A stretch of DNA of 64,000 nucleotides from Bacteroidales bacterium (GCA_017480225.1 JAFVBB010000008.1:1-64000), one strand, 5' to 3'; shown: positions 1 through 7,877, counted from the stretch's first letter. The notes: generated by a model not told the origin, from the sequence alone. Numbers and translations: made by a program.

Positions 1-1
1 A

Positions 2-184
2 CACGTCCACGTCGTGGCTGGCAAGGGCAAGACGGCTCACAAGGCCAAGTTTAACGTATTGCCCGAAATCCAGCTGGTGGAAAACGACGGCCTCAAGGCC
101 AACGAGCTCAAGATGGCCGAGATGGTTATCGAGGAAAACCGTGAAATCATCATCCAGCAGTGGCATACGTTTTTCGGTAAATAA
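2..184 (+). CDS. DUF4160 domain protein, 3' part only
   Basis: The window opens inside this gene; the last 60 codons are visible, ending in TAA. The visible part starts HVHVVAGKGK and ends EENREIIIQQWHTFFGK, which fits the C-terminal half of DUF4160 proteins (a conserved HVHV strand, then a helix ending in a W-H-x-x-F motif). DUF4160 proteins are short and are usually encoded directly before a DUF2442 protein, as here with an 18-nt gap. The pair resembles a toxin-antitoxin arrangement, but no biochemical role is established as far as I know. The true start lies outside the window. Confidence 0.75.
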   Translation, partial: HVHVVAGKGKTAHKAKFNVLPEIQLVENDGLKANELKMAEMVIEENREIIIQQWHTFFGK

Positions 185-202
185 AGAAAGGGAGGAGCCA
201 AT

Positions 203-418
203 ATGACAATGAACGTAAACAAAGTGTGGGTCGACAGCGACTACGTGCATATACTGACCGATGGCGGACAGGAGCTACGCGAGCGCATCGCCGACTATCC
301 ACGGCTGCGGCAGGCTTCTGCCGAGGCATTGCAGGACTACGAGACTGACCGCTATGGCATCAGCTGGCGCACGCTTGACGAGGATTTGTGCTTCGAGTAC
401 TTCGTGCCAATATCATAA
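203..418 (+). CDS. DUF2442 domain protein
   Basis: A 71-residue protein preceded by a purine-rich ribosome site (AGGGAGGAG) about 7 nt before the ATG. The pattern KVWVDSDYVHILTDGG, a central LRQAS-type helix and the C-terminal FEYFV strand fit DUF2442, a small domain partnered with DUF4160. The two genes are almost certainly co-transcribed. A role as the antitoxin-like member of the pair is only an inference from the arrangement. Confidence 0.7.
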   Translation: MTMNVNKVWVDSDYVHILTDGGQELRERIADYPRLRQASAEALQDYETDRYGISWRTLDEDLCFEYFVPIS

Positions 419-463
419 CACCTGCCGATATGCTCCGCAACGCTCATAACTCGCTGATTATTA

Positions 464-474
464 CCCCCCCCCCC
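464..474. repeat. C11 homopolymer in intergenic DNA
   Basis: Eleven consecutive C residues in the 194-nt gap between the DUF2442 gene and the next gene. Nothing else is recognisable in this gap apart from AT-rich sequence just before the ATG at 613. A tract of this length is prone to slippage and could alter transcription of the downstream gene. Confidence 0.8.
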
Positions 475-612
475 ACGCAATAGCCTCAAAAATGTAGGGG
501 CTAATTCCTCGCTTTGTTTGTTTAATTTACTCTGCCTGCCGCAGGTCTTGCGGTGGGAGTGCAACGTTTTATCTCAATTGCGATCATAATATTCAACTAA
601 AATATCATTAAT

Positions 613-1116
613 ATGGCAACAGTTAAGTACAGAATGGATGGAAATCTATTACCTATAGACATCCAAACGGCAAAGGGGAATTATCAAATCCTTGCCAAAA
701 CAGTTGTGGCTCCTGACGGTGACAAATGTGTGGTTTACGACTGCTATTGCGTATCTCTTAACAATGTTCAACCTAATGCTACCGATATAGAGTACTACAT
801 CGGTAAAATCAGAAAGATTGTTGATTTGTATGAGCAGTGTCTTTCATCAAAAGAAATATTGAATAAGATGGTTTATGACCACATCAATCAACATGGCCGG
901 ATAATAGACAACGATTTAATGATGATTGTTTCTGCTATGCGACGTTCATTTGAGGCTATTGAAGGAGAATGTGATGGAAAACAACTAATATTGACAGCAC
1001 TTGAAATTGTTTTGAACAACTACACTGACAAAACGTTTGTGACTGTTTATAAACAAACTCCTTTTGGACCTCAACCACAATTAATACCGATGCAGCAATA
1101 TATGAATAATAAATAG
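613..1116 (+). CDS. hypothetical protein, 167 aa
   Basis: Not recognised. A soluble, mixed alpha/beta-looking protein with no signal peptide or membrane segment. The N-terminal third is beta-rich (MATVKYRMDGNLLPIDI), the middle is helical (residues about 60-130) and the C-terminus is Gln/Pro-rich. Codon use is much AT-richer than in the surrounding housekeeping genes, suggesting recent transfer. It is the first of three similarly AT-rich genes in the same direction (613, 1185, 1981), probably one unit. Confidence 0.6.
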   Translation: MATVKYRMDGNLLPIDIQTAKGNYQILAKTVVAPDGDKCVVYDCYCVSLNNVQPNATDIEYYIGKIRKIVDLYEQCLSSKEILNKMVYDHINQHGRIIDNDLMMIVSAMRRSFEAIEGECDGKQLILTALEIVLNNYTDKTFVTVYKQTPFGPQPQLIPMQQYMNNK

Positions 1117-1184
1117 TTCCACAGTTAATTAAATAAATAAAATAAAGACTGAAGGGCCGACAGGATACAACTGGCATTTTTACT

Positions 1185-1949
1185 ATGGCATCAGAATATA
1201 TTAGTGAAAAGGCATCACTTTTTTACTATTCGTTTCGCCAAGTACGTACTACATATGATGGAAAAGAAGAGTATTTCGCAGCAAACAAGATAACCATTAG
1301 AAAAAATAAAGATTTCCGAAATGATGGATTACAATTTGTAGTATATGATCAATCCGATTATGGATTTAAATGGAATTCGGATGGAATTCAAAAAACCTCG
1401 ATTGATAGAGATGATTCTGAAAGAATAGATTTCTATGGGAAAGGGGTAGATATTAATCGATTTGGTACCTTTCTGTATAAAAAATCTTTACCAGAAGTTG
1501 CATTTGCCACCAAAGGTGAGAAGAACATATTATGGTACTTGAACTTCTACTCTGAATACAATGATGATGTCTTTGAAATATCTCGCCCTGGAGTTGCGGA
1601 ATTCATTCGTTCAACAAGTCCTATGTTACAGGGTACACCTTACAATCCATTACAAAACACATGGCAGGCTATTAGGGCGTTTGTTTTGTCATATTACTCA
1701 AAAAAATATCACATGAATCAATACGATTTCCCAGGAGTGGGTACTGAAGAGTGGAACAATAAGGAATCTACAATTAGTATGCTTGACTGCGTGAATTTAT
1801 TATCCCAATTGGAGGGTTTATGTGATTCGAGAGTCATGGAAGCTTTACGCGAACGGCAAACTGGAAATATGCATATGTTTAAGTACAAAATGGAACATAT
1901 GGTAGATGTCATTGGAACCTACTATATTCTTTATCGAACACTTCTTTAA
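1185..1949 (+). CDS. hypothetical protein, 254 aa
   Basis: Not recognised. The protein is rich in Tyr, Phe, Asp and Lys, with no signal peptide or membrane span. The N-terminal half looks beta-rich and the C-terminal half helical (from about residue 150). It lies 68 nt after the 613 gene and 31 nt before the 1981 gene, has the same low GC, and is probably co-inherited with them. Confidence 0.6.
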   Translation: MASEYISEKASLFYYSFRQVRTTYDGKEEYFAANKITIRKNKDFRNDGLQFVVYDQSDYGFKWNSDGIQKTSIDRDDSERIDFYGKGVDINRFGTFLYKKSLPEVAFATKGEKNILWYLNFYSEYNDDVFEISRPGVAEFIRSTSPMLQGTPYNPLQNTWQAIRAFVLSYYSKKYHMNQYDFPGVGTEEWNNKESTISMLDCVNLLSQLEGLCDSRVMEALRERQTGNMHMFKYKMEHMVDVIGTYYILYRTLL

Positions 1950-1980
1950 TAATTAAAACAACATTTAATATCTTTTAAAA

Positions 1981-2430
1981 ATGAGTTCAATTTATCAAAA
2001 ATCGTTTGTGTTTAACGCAAATCGCTATGAGGAATACCAAGGCGGTAGATGCATTAGACAAGGTTCAATCGACTGTACTATCCAGGCACACAAAATGTTC
2101 TTTAGTGCCTATGATGTCTTTTCCGTTGCTAACTACAATGAGCTGGAGTCAAAAGTCGGAGGGATGGACGTTGACGGAGGAATGTCCTTCTCCATCTCTG
2201 GCACCATTCCCTCTGGAATAAATGCAAGGTTCAATCTTCCAATAATCGAAGAGGACGATGTTTTACCAGATAGAGTACAATACGGACGTTTAATGAACCG
2301 TCCGTGGAAAGACCCGAAGGAACCTGTTGTTTGTAATATCTTCAACAATATGGAATGTATCAGATTTGCAATGACATCGCCGCTTCGGATAATCGAATTT
2401 TACGGTAGTTTCTCCTCAGTGGGTGAATAG
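1981..2430 (+). CDS. hypothetical protein, 149 aa
   Basis: Not recognised. Compact, probably beta-rich soluble protein without a signal peptide; a Gly/Asp-rich segment (KVGGMDVDGGMSFSISG) lies near residue 60. It is the third member of the AT-rich trio. After its stop the base composition jumps back to GC-rich at the DUF6261 gene, which marks the edge of the foreign-looking segment. Confidence 0.55.
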   Translation: MSSIYQKSFVFNANRYEEYQGGRCIRQGSIDCTIQAHKMFFSAYDVFSVANYNELESKVGGMDVDGGMSFSISGTIPSGINARFNLPIIEEDDVLPDRVQYGRLMNRPWKDPKEPVVCNIFNNMECIRFAMTSPLRIIEFYGSFSSVGE

Positions 2431-2453
2431 TAACAACGTAAAAAAGAAGCATT

Positions 2454-3218
2454 ATGAACATCCCCATCCAAATCGACACTGTCAGCATCGCGCGGGCGAC
2501 CAACGCGGCACACTATGAATACCTCGCTATGGTGATGCGGCGCGTGGAGGAGATTCCGATAGAGAACGACCTTTGGCGCAAGGCCGTGGATGAATTCCGC
2601 CGCGCTTTCACCGACGAGGACAAGGCATTTAAGAAATACTCCGCGAGCCTCAAGACCGCCCCGCTGCGCGACGCCGACACCGAGCGCGACCGCCTCTACG
2701 CCTCGCTGCGCGATGCCGTCAAGGCCTTCGCCAAGTTCCCCATCGCCGAGATGTCGCAGACCGCCGAGCCGCTGTTGCGCATCATCAAGAACTATCGCAT
2801 CAACACCGCCGAGAACTATATGAAGGAGAGCGGCAACATCGAGAACCTGCTGCAGGATATGTCGGCCTACCGCGACCAGCTGCGGCTGCTGAAACTCGAC
2901 AGCGTGGTGGCGCAGCTGAAGACGAAAAACGACGAAGTGCGCAAGCTCATCGCTGAGCGTAATGAGGAACGCGGCGACGTGGTGCTGGGCGAACTGGCCG
3001 CGGCGCGCCGTGCGAGCGACGGAGCTTACGCGGCGGTGGTTTTCTACACCAACGCCTACTTCGCGATGAATCCCGAACGCCGCGAAGCCGAAGACCTTGT
3101 GAAGCGTATGGACAAGGATTTTGAATACTTCCGCAAACACGCGATGAACACCTCCGGCGGCAAGCGCCAGTCCCCCGAAGCCGACACGGACGCGAACGCC
3201 AAGGTCGCCGAGGGATAA
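2454..3218 (+). CDS. DUF6261 family protein
   Basis: A 254-residue, almost entirely helical cytoplasmic protein. The pattern of an EDKAFKKY-type segment followed by D-x-x-R-D-x-L-Y and long amphipathic helices fits the Bacteroidota-specific DUF6261 family, whose function is unknown. The C-terminal 25 residues are a low-complexity Asp/Ala/Lys tail. GC content matches the housekeeping genes, unlike the three genes before it. A strong hairpin terminator (3261-3298) follows, so it probably ends a transcription unit. Confidence 0.6.
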   Translation: MNIPIQIDTVSIARATNAAHYEYLAMVMRRVEEIPIENDLWRKAVDEFRRAFTDEDKAFKKYSASLKTAPLRDADTERDRLYASLRDAVKAFAKFPIAEMSQTAEPLLRIIKNYRINTAENYMKESGNIENLLQDMSAYRDQLRLLKLDSVVAQLKTKNDEVRKLIAERNEERGDVVLGELAAARRASDGAYAAVVFYTNAYFAMNPERREAEDLVKRMDKDFEYFRKHAMNTSGGKRQSPEADTDANAKVAEG

Positions 3219-3228
3219 AAAAGCCCCC

Positions 3229-3420
3229 TTGCAGCGTTGCAGAGAGGTGTCTCGATACCGAAAACAGGCTTTGCGGGTGTTGCAAAGCCTGTTTTTGTTC
3301 CAAAAAGTGGCCTCGCAGGGCTGCAAAACCGATTTTCGGTGTCAAAAGTGCCTTCCGCAGGGTTGCAAAGGCGGTTTTGAGTGCTCCGACAAGGTTTTTC
3401 AACGTTGCGGAAGGGCATTG
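3229..3420. repeat. degenerate tandem repeat, about 42-nt period
   Basis: Four to five imperfect units of about 42 nt, each carrying a GCAGGG(T/C)TGCAAA-like core followed by a GTTTTnnGTnnC-like part. Because 42 is a multiple of three, several frames on both strands stay open with a 14-residue period (for example TKTGFATPAKP-like units on the minus strand). I do not read these as genes. The first unit contains the hairpin listed as a terminator. Confidence 0.6.
3261..3298 (+). terminator. intrinsic terminator after the DUF6261 gene
   Basis: Perfect 14-bp inverted repeat (AAAACAGGCTTTGC, 7-nt loop, then GCAAAGCCTGTTTT) running into a T-rich stretch, 43 nt after the DUF6261 stop. Confidence 0.75.
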
Positions 3421-3444
3421 CACGGGGTTTTCATGTTTGTAACA

Positions 3445-3482
3445 TTTGTTACGGACCGTTAGGCGTTTTTGTAGTATTTTTG
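3445..3482 (+). promoter_or_regulatory. putative promoter of the cupin operon
   Basis: TATTTTTG at 3475-3482 matches the Bacteroidota -7 consensus TAnnTTTG. A TTTG at 3445-3448 could be the -33 element, but the 26-nt spacing is longer than ideal. The initiation region lies about 35-40 nt before the ATG at 3527. Confidence 0.5.
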
Positions 3483-3526
3483 CAAGCGATTGGAAACAAT
3501 ACTGTTTATCTCAAACAACTGTAAGT

Positions 3527-3841
3527 ATGGAAACAAAGACTGTCATCAACCTCGCTGCCAGCATCGACTATGCTCAGGACGGCATCGTCAGCAAGGAATT
3601 CGCCAAGAACCAGCACGGCGGCATCACTCTCTTCTCGTTCGACAAAGGGCAACGCCTTAGCGAACACACTGCACCGTTCGATGCTGTGGTGCAAATAGTC
3701 GAAGGCACGGCGGAGATAACCATCGACGGCGAAGCGTTCAATGTTCCTGCAGGGAATGTTATCGTAATGCCAGCCAATCACCCCCATGCCGTCGTGGCAA
3801 ACGAGCGATTCAAGATGTTGCTCACTATGATTCGCGGCTAA
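3527..3841 (+). CDS. small cupin-domain protein
   Basis: A 104-residue single-domain cupin. The beta-barrel motifs are visible as FDKGQRLSEHTAPFDAVVQIVEG (first motif with His and Glu) and PAGNVIVMPANHPHAV (second motif with His). The ATG at 3527 is preferred over upstream in-frame starts because it lies downstream of the likely promoter. It is followed after 1 nt by a Crp/Fnr regulator and then by a DUF438 protein, so the three form one operon. Such cupins are often found with hemerythrin-like and redox-stress genes in anaerobes; a sensing or metal-dependent role is an inference. Confidence 0.8.
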   Translation: METKTVINLAASIDYAQDGIVSKEFAKNQHGGITLFSFDKGQRLSEHTAPFDAVVQIVEGTAEITIDGEAFNVPAGNVIVMPANHPHAVVANERFKMLLTMIRG

Positions 3842-3842
3842 T

Positions 3843-4451
3843 ATGGATATGTTGGAGCTGAAAGCCCTACCGATGTTTGCCAGTCTGAAGGACAGCGAAC
3901 TGGAAGAGTTGCTTGCTGCGCCACATCGTCGGTATGAGTACAAGTCGGGAAAGACTATTATGAACGCTGGCGATGCGGTGCAGTCGCTCGTGGTGCTCAC
4001 CGCTGGACGCGTGGAAACTCGCATGGGCGGCGACGAGCGTGAGGTGGTGATGGAACGCCTTGCTGCCCCTTGCCTGCTTGCCCCAGCATTCCTTTTCTCC
4101 ACCGACAATACGATACCTGTCGACGTCATAGCCATCGAAGACAGTGTATTATGGACAATCAACCGCGAGGGATTTGTCCACTTCCTGACTGCCCAGCCCA
4201 AGGTGCTGAGCCAATTCATCCGCTTGGTATCCGACCGTTGCCGTTTCCTCAGCGAGAAAGTACGCACCTTCGCCATCAAAGGCCTACGCAACCGCGTGCT
4301 CGACTACCTGCAATCCCATGGCCCCATCACCCAAGTGGCTGCCACAGCCGAAAGCCTCGGTGTCGCCCGCCCTTCCCTCAGTCGCGTCCTCGCCGAGATG
4401 GTGGCAGAAGGGATAATCAAGTATGACAACAAAAAGTACACTTTGAAATGA
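3843..4451 (+). CDS. Crp/Fnr family transcriptional regulator
   Basis: A 202-residue protein with an N-terminal cyclic-nucleotide-binding-type beta-roll (residues about 10-125) and a C-terminal Crp-type winged helix (about 145-200), with a recognition helix around VARPSLSRVLAEM. There is no N-terminal Fnr-type Cys cluster, so an Fe-S sensor is unlikely. The gene starts 1 nt after the cupin stop and overlaps the DUF438 gene by 4 nt. It probably regulates this operon and related redox or nitrosative-stress genes; the ligand is unknown. Confidence 0.88.
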   Translation: MDMLELKALPMFASLKDSELEELLAAPHRRYEYKSGKTIMNAGDAVQSLVVLTAGRVETRMGGDEREVVMERLAAPCLLAPAFLFSTDNTIPVDVIAIEDSVLWTINREGFVHFLTAQPKVLSQFIRLVSDRCRFLSEKVRTFAIKGLRNRVLDYLQSHGPITQVAATAESLGVARPSLSRVLAEMVAEGIIKYDNKKYTLK

Positions 4452-5887
4452 AAACATTAGATTTGAATAAGTCGGTATACGAACTGACGCAGGAGTACCC
4501 CGAAATGGTGGAGATTATGGCTTCGCTGGGGTTTACCGAGATTACGAAGAAAGCGATGCTCCACTCCGTTGGGCGCGTGATGACGATTCCCAAAGGGGCT
4601 GCGGTGAAAGGCATTCCGATGGAGAAAATCGCAGCAGAATTCAAAGAACACGGATTCAATGTAGCCGATGGTACATCTGCTGAACTTCGAACCATAACAG
4701 GCAGTACGATGGAACAACCAGAAAGACGTATCGAGCAGCTGAAAGCCTATCTGCGCCGATTGGGTGAGGGTGAAGATTTGGAGAGTGTGCGCAAGGACTT
4801 TGTTTCGAATTTCAGTGATGTCGACGCGCACGAGATTATGGATGCGGAGCAGCAACTAATGGCCGAAGGCACACCGTTGGAGGAGGTGCAGCGGCTATGC
4901 GACGTGCATTCGGCTCTGTTCCATGGCACCGCTGGCTGCGAGTCGCATTCATCCGCACACGAAGGAGGAAATAAGTTCACCGCCTTAATACTGGCCGGTA
5001 TCAAAGGCCACCCGCTCCACACTTTCACTAAAGAGAACGAGGCAATCCAGATTGTAATCGACAAGTGGAAAGCCGACAAGAACTTCGACACCTTCCGTCG
5101 TCTGCGCGAGGTGGGTATTCACTACGACAAGAAAGGCGACCTCATCTACACGCTGCTGAAAGTGAAATATGACATCACTGGCCCTCACAGCGTGATGTGG
5201 ACCGTCGACGATGAGATACGCCACGAGGTGAGCTTGTTGGTTAAAGAACACGATGAAATGCCTGATGACGCATGGCTTATACGAGCCGATGCTGTGATTG
5301 CGCGGATTGAGGAGATGATTTACAAAGAGACGAATATTCTTTTCCCAATTTGTGCTGAACACTTCACCGACGAGGAATGGCGTAGCATCTATTATGACAG
5401 CAAAGCCTACGCTGTCTGCCTCGGAGTGGAGAATAAAGCATGGGAGGGATCAGCGGAAAATTCAACCCACTCGGAGAAGTCCGACAAGTCGGGCGAAATA
5501 ATCTTTCCAAGTGGTCACCTAACCTTGCCACAGCTCACGGCTCTACTGAACACCATTCCCATGGAGATAAGTTTCATTGATGCCGACAACATCAACCGCT
5601 ATTTCAATGAAGGATTTAAGGTGTTCAAGCGTCCAGGAATGGCACTCGACCGCGATGTTTTCTCCTGCCATCCCCCAAAGATTGAACCTATGGTGCGCAG
5701 CATCATCGACAGTTTTCGCAGCGGCAAAGCCGACCGGGTGCAGGAATGGGTAGAGAAAGACGGACACCTGATGCTGGTGCAATATATGGCTGTACGAGAC
5801 CAACAGGGCAACTATCTTGGTACAGTCGAACTCGACCAGAATATGGATATTGCCCGCGAACATTTCGCACATATCGCAACAAAATAA
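4448..5887 (+). CDS. DUF1858-DUF438-hemerythrin-PAS protein
   Basis: A 479-residue multidomain cytoplasmic protein. Residues 1-65 look like DUF1858 (L-N-K-S-V-Y-E-L start), about 80-150 like DUF438, about 165-310 like a hemerythrin HHE four-helix bundle with paired His and Glu residues (HSVMW, RHEVSLL and LFPICAEHF), and about 350-475 like a PAS domain. This architecture is known from proteins linked to nitric oxide, oxygen or iron-sulfur stress, where the hemerythrin part binds a di-iron centre. The ATGA overlap with the Crp/Fnr gene indicates translational coupling. A role in sensing or scavenging O2 or NO is inferred. Confidence 0.85.
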   Translation: MKTLDLNKSVYELTQEYPEMVEIMASLGFTEITKKAMLHSVGRVMTIPKGAAVKGIPMEKIAAEFKEHGFNVADGTSAELRTITGSTMEQPERRIEQLKAYLRRLGEGEDLESVRKDFVSNFSDVDAHEIMDAEQQLMAEGTPLEEVQRLCDVHSALFHGTAGCESHSSAHEGGNKFTALILAGIKGHPLHTFTKENEAIQIVIDKWKADKNFDTFRRLREVGIHYDKKGDLIYTLLKVKYDITGPHSVMWTVDDEIRHEVSLLVKEHDEMPDDAWLIRADAVIARIEEMIYKETNILFPICAEHFTDEEWRSIYYDSKAYAVCLGVENKAWEGSAENSTHSEKSDKSGEIIFPSGHLTLPQLTALLNTIPMEISFIDADNINRYFNEGFKVFKRPGMALDRDVFSCHPPKIEPMVRSIIDSFRSGKADRVQEWVEKDGHLMLVQYMAVRDQQGNYLGTVELDQNMDIAREHFAHIATK

Positions 5888-5965
5888 GAAAAGGCGGCCA
5901 ACACAATGGAAGCCTGACAAAGGACTGAAAAGTTGTTGAAATTGTATTGCGTGGTTGAAATGAGA

Positions 5966-5993
5966 GAGCCGAGACTGCAAGCAGCCTCGGCTC
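5966..5993. terminator. hairpin between the DUF438 gene and the groEL-tail remnant
   Basis: Inverted repeat GAGCCGAG / CTCGGCTC with a 12-nt loop. It sits 79 nt after the DUF438 stop on the plus strand and about 30 nt after the stop of the displaced groEL tail on the minus strand. It may therefore be a bidirectional terminator or the original groEL terminator. There is no strong U-tract on either side. Confidence 0.5.
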
Positions 5994-6021
5994 ATTGGGG
6001 TAAAATGTACTTTCAATTGCT

Positions 6022-6095
6022 TAGTACATACCGCCCATGCCACCCATGCCGGGGTTGCCGGCGGGCATCGGGGGTTCGGGTTCTTTGATGTCGCA
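6022..6095 (-). pseudogene. displaced 3' end of groEL (24 codons plus stop)
   Basis: On the minus strand this encodes [20 protein letters not shown] and the rest of the typical GroEL Gly-Gly-Met tail, then TAA. Positions 6026-6095 match 10729-10798 at 65 of 70 bases. All five differences are synonymous third-position changes. Upstream of the Cys codon the similarity stops abruptly. The remnant is followed by its own hairpin (5966-5993). It therefore looks like the original groEL 3' end pushed away by insertion of the 6.1-10.7 kb segment, or a relic of a second groEL. Confidence 0.8.
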
Positions 6096-6353
6096 GATGC
6101 GCAAATGCCACCGGCATTTGCGGCGAGTGTCGAAGTCTACCAAGCAGTGAAACTTGGTAACATACCGGCAATAGAAGAGGTATGCTCTATGACTATGCGG
6201 GATGTCTAGTTGGAAGTAAAACACCGCATAGGCAGAAGTTTGTTTCTAAGATCCCAAGTATTAATACTACACAATCAAGCTGATTAATTCCTCTACAGTA
6301 CGACGTATCTTAGAAATAATATTTAATACTGCGGGTCTATGATTCCAAAAGAG
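6096..6353. other. gene-free stretch with several palindromes
   Basis: No credible gene. It holds a perfect 9-bp-stem hairpin with a 3-nt loop at 6101-6121 and a second hairpin (TACCAAG/CTTGGTA) near 6140-6163. There is also a 12-bp palindrome AGTATTAATACT at 6258-6269 and a distant inverted repeat TTTCTAAGAT/ATCTTAGAAA at 6243-6252 and 6307-6316. It borders the groEL-tail remnant, so it may be the end of a mobile segment. Confidence 0.5.
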
Positions 6354-7052
6354 TTACTTTTTCTGCTTCCATCGAAATGTTCTAATCACATTTTCCATAT
6401 CCGCTTGCCATAGCCTTGCCTCTTGCTCACTGTATGCGGTCATGACAAAAGCAACCTCATCGTAATTGTACAGGTAGTACATTGCACATGCAGTTGTGTG
6501 TCCATTGTTTCCGCTGCGTCTGTACTTTATTCGTATTGCATTTGTGCCTCCAATGTCTACCCATTCGTATGTTGGAGAGGATAGCAATTGTTGTGAATAA
6601 GCCAAGTTCCCTTTCACCTCCTCCAACAACCAGGCACGGGTGTCGGCATCCAGTTTCTCCGTCTCCCACGAATGCAATAGTTCGTCAGAAATGGATTTCG
6701 CATAGTTTACCAATACTCTGCAATAATGTTCATCGGCATTATCCACGGAGTTTTTGTTCAACGTCTTTTGCTGGAAAATCACAACGTCATTATCCCGTTG
6801 AACCCCCATATTGTTCATTCGTTGACTCCACCTGTCGTTCGGACTGCTTCTTTCCATTGTGTTTGGTACGGAAAGGGAGAATGCGGAATACAGCGTATGC
6901 GTACTCCATGTGCCGGGAATCTGAATGCTGCCAAGCGATATGGCATCGGGTGCAAACGACACTGTCTGTTGCTGATTGTCTTGACAACTGACAAATAATA
7001 AAAAAAGGACTCCTGTAAAAAGTGTGCCCGAAAAATGTTTGCTCCTATTCAT
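6354..7052 (-). CDS. putative lipoprotein, 232 aa
   Basis: Not recognised beyond its export signal. Starting at the ATG at 7052, the N-terminus MNRSKHFSGTLFTGVLFLLFVSC is a lipoprotein signal with a Cys at residue 23, so the protein is probably anchored on the periplasmic or outer-membrane side. The rest is a single soluble domain with a C-terminal helix (EQEARLWQADMENVIRTF). In-frame starts further upstream are rejected because they run into the preceding small gene; the 7052 start overlaps that gene's stop by 8 nt, as expected in an operon. It is the last gene of the minus-strand accessory cluster. Confidence 0.65.
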   Translation of the reverse strand: MNRSKHFSGTLFTGVLFLLFVSCQDNQQQTVSFAPDAISLGSIQIPGTWSTHTLYSAFSLSVPNTMERSSPNDRWSQRMNNMGVQRDNDVVIFQQKTLNKNSVDNADEHYCRVLVNYAKSISDELLHSWETEKLDADTRAWLLEEVKGNLAYSQQLLSSPTYEWVDIGGTNAIRIKYRRSGNNGHTTACAMYYLYNYDEVAFVMTAYSEQEARLWQADMENVIRTFRWKQKK

Positions 7053-7236
7053 TGCTCCAGTCATCATGCTGGTTTTTCTCCTCTTTTTTCTGTTTTGCCC
7101 GGTGAACCAAGTAGGCTCCCAATACGATAAACAAGATTCCCCCACCACTGCCTGCCGCCCCATTGGCAGCGGCAAGCAGTGTCCCAAGGAGGCTGAGACT
7201 ACCGAACACTATCAGTATAATGCCCCAGGCTCTCAT
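7045..7236 (-). CDS. small membrane protein, 63 aa
   Basis: Two hydrophobic segments (residues about 4-24 and 30-45, Gly/Ala-rich), then a charged cytoplasmic tail. No family recognised. Its ATG overlaps the stop of the preceding 73-residue gene by 4 nt and its end overlaps the lipoprotein gene, so the three are translationally coupled. Confidence 0.55.
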   Translation of the reverse strand: MRAWGIILIVFGSLSLLGTLLAAANGAAGSGGGILFIVLGAYLVHRAKQKKEEKNQHDDWSNE

Positions 7237-7454
7237 GCGTTTCCCTCCACATCTTTCGACATGTCGTCAAACTTGGTGTTGTTGGTCTTCTCGCTGCAAG
7301 CAGCTATTATCCACCCAATGACACCAAGTATGGCACCGAGGACGAACGACCATCCTCCACCGATTTTGCGATTATGGCCAATAAGGTAGCCGATGCCACC
7401 GCTAATAGCCAAGCCGATTAGGCCAACGAAAAATGTTGCTCCTGCTTCTTCCAT
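7233..7454 (-). CDS. small glycine-rich membrane protein, 73 aa
   Basis: Two Gly-rich membrane helices (FFVGLIGLAISGGIGYLIG and WSFVLGAILGVIGWIIAAC) separated by a short basic loop, then a polar tail. Glycine-zipper-like spacing suggests close helix packing. No family assigned. It is in the same minus-strand operon as the J-like genes. Confidence 0.6.
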   Translation of the reverse strand: MEEAGATFFVGLIGLAISGGIGYLIGHNRKIGGGWSFVLGAILGVIGWIIAACSEKTNNTKFDDMSKDVEGNA

Positions 7455-7466
7455 AATTTTTGATTT

Positions 7467-7874
7467 TCAAATGTTGATATTAAGTTTGTTTTTCGCCTCT
7501 TGGCATAGAGCCTCAAGACCTTTGCGGTTCTGTCTGTTCTTTGTGATTTGCATCGACAGCTCAGTGGCAATAGCCATCTTTGCCTCATCGGGGGCAAAAC
7601 GGTCTGGATGACATTTCACTATTAGTTCCTTGTACAGCGGTTTTGCGTTGAACATACTGTTCACAGTATTTCCAAAATCCACATTGCCTTCTGCCATCAC
7701 TTTCCGTTTCAACTCTGACTTTCCGCTGTCGCCTTGTTTGCGTCCAATCAGTAATGCTACAATGACGACAAACTCTATCAATGCAATTATCAACCATGCG
7801 TTGATTCCGTTTTGCGTGGCTTGCTCTGCCACGATAGCCGAGGTATCAGCTATTACTTGTTGTAAAGTATCCAT
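7467..7874 (-). CDS. membrane-anchored J-domain-like protein, 135 aa
   Basis: One membrane helix at residues about 26-44 (WLIIALIEFVVIVALLIG), then a cytoplasmic domain with YKELIVKCHPDRF at about 80-92. The HPD tripeptide after a helix is the hallmark of J-domains, which stimulate the ATPase of Hsp70 (DnaK). The region after HPD (a helix with KNRQNRKGLEALCQEAKNKL) also fits a shortened J-domain. It is the only one of three related modules in this cluster that keeps HPD. DnaK partnership is inferred, not shown. Confidence 0.65.
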   Translation of the reverse strand: MDTLQQVIADTSAIVAEQATQNGINAWLIIALIEFVVIVALLIGRKQGDSGKSELKRKVMAEGNVDFGNTVNSMFNAKPLYKELIVKCHPDRFAPDEAKMAIATELSMQITKNRQNRKGLEALCQEAKNKLNINI

Positions 7875-7877
7875 ATT

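Noticed and set aside
3229-3462. Small proteins encoded by the 42-nt repeat
   Set aside because: Several frames on both strands are open simply because the period is divisible by three; there is no ribosome site or conserved product.
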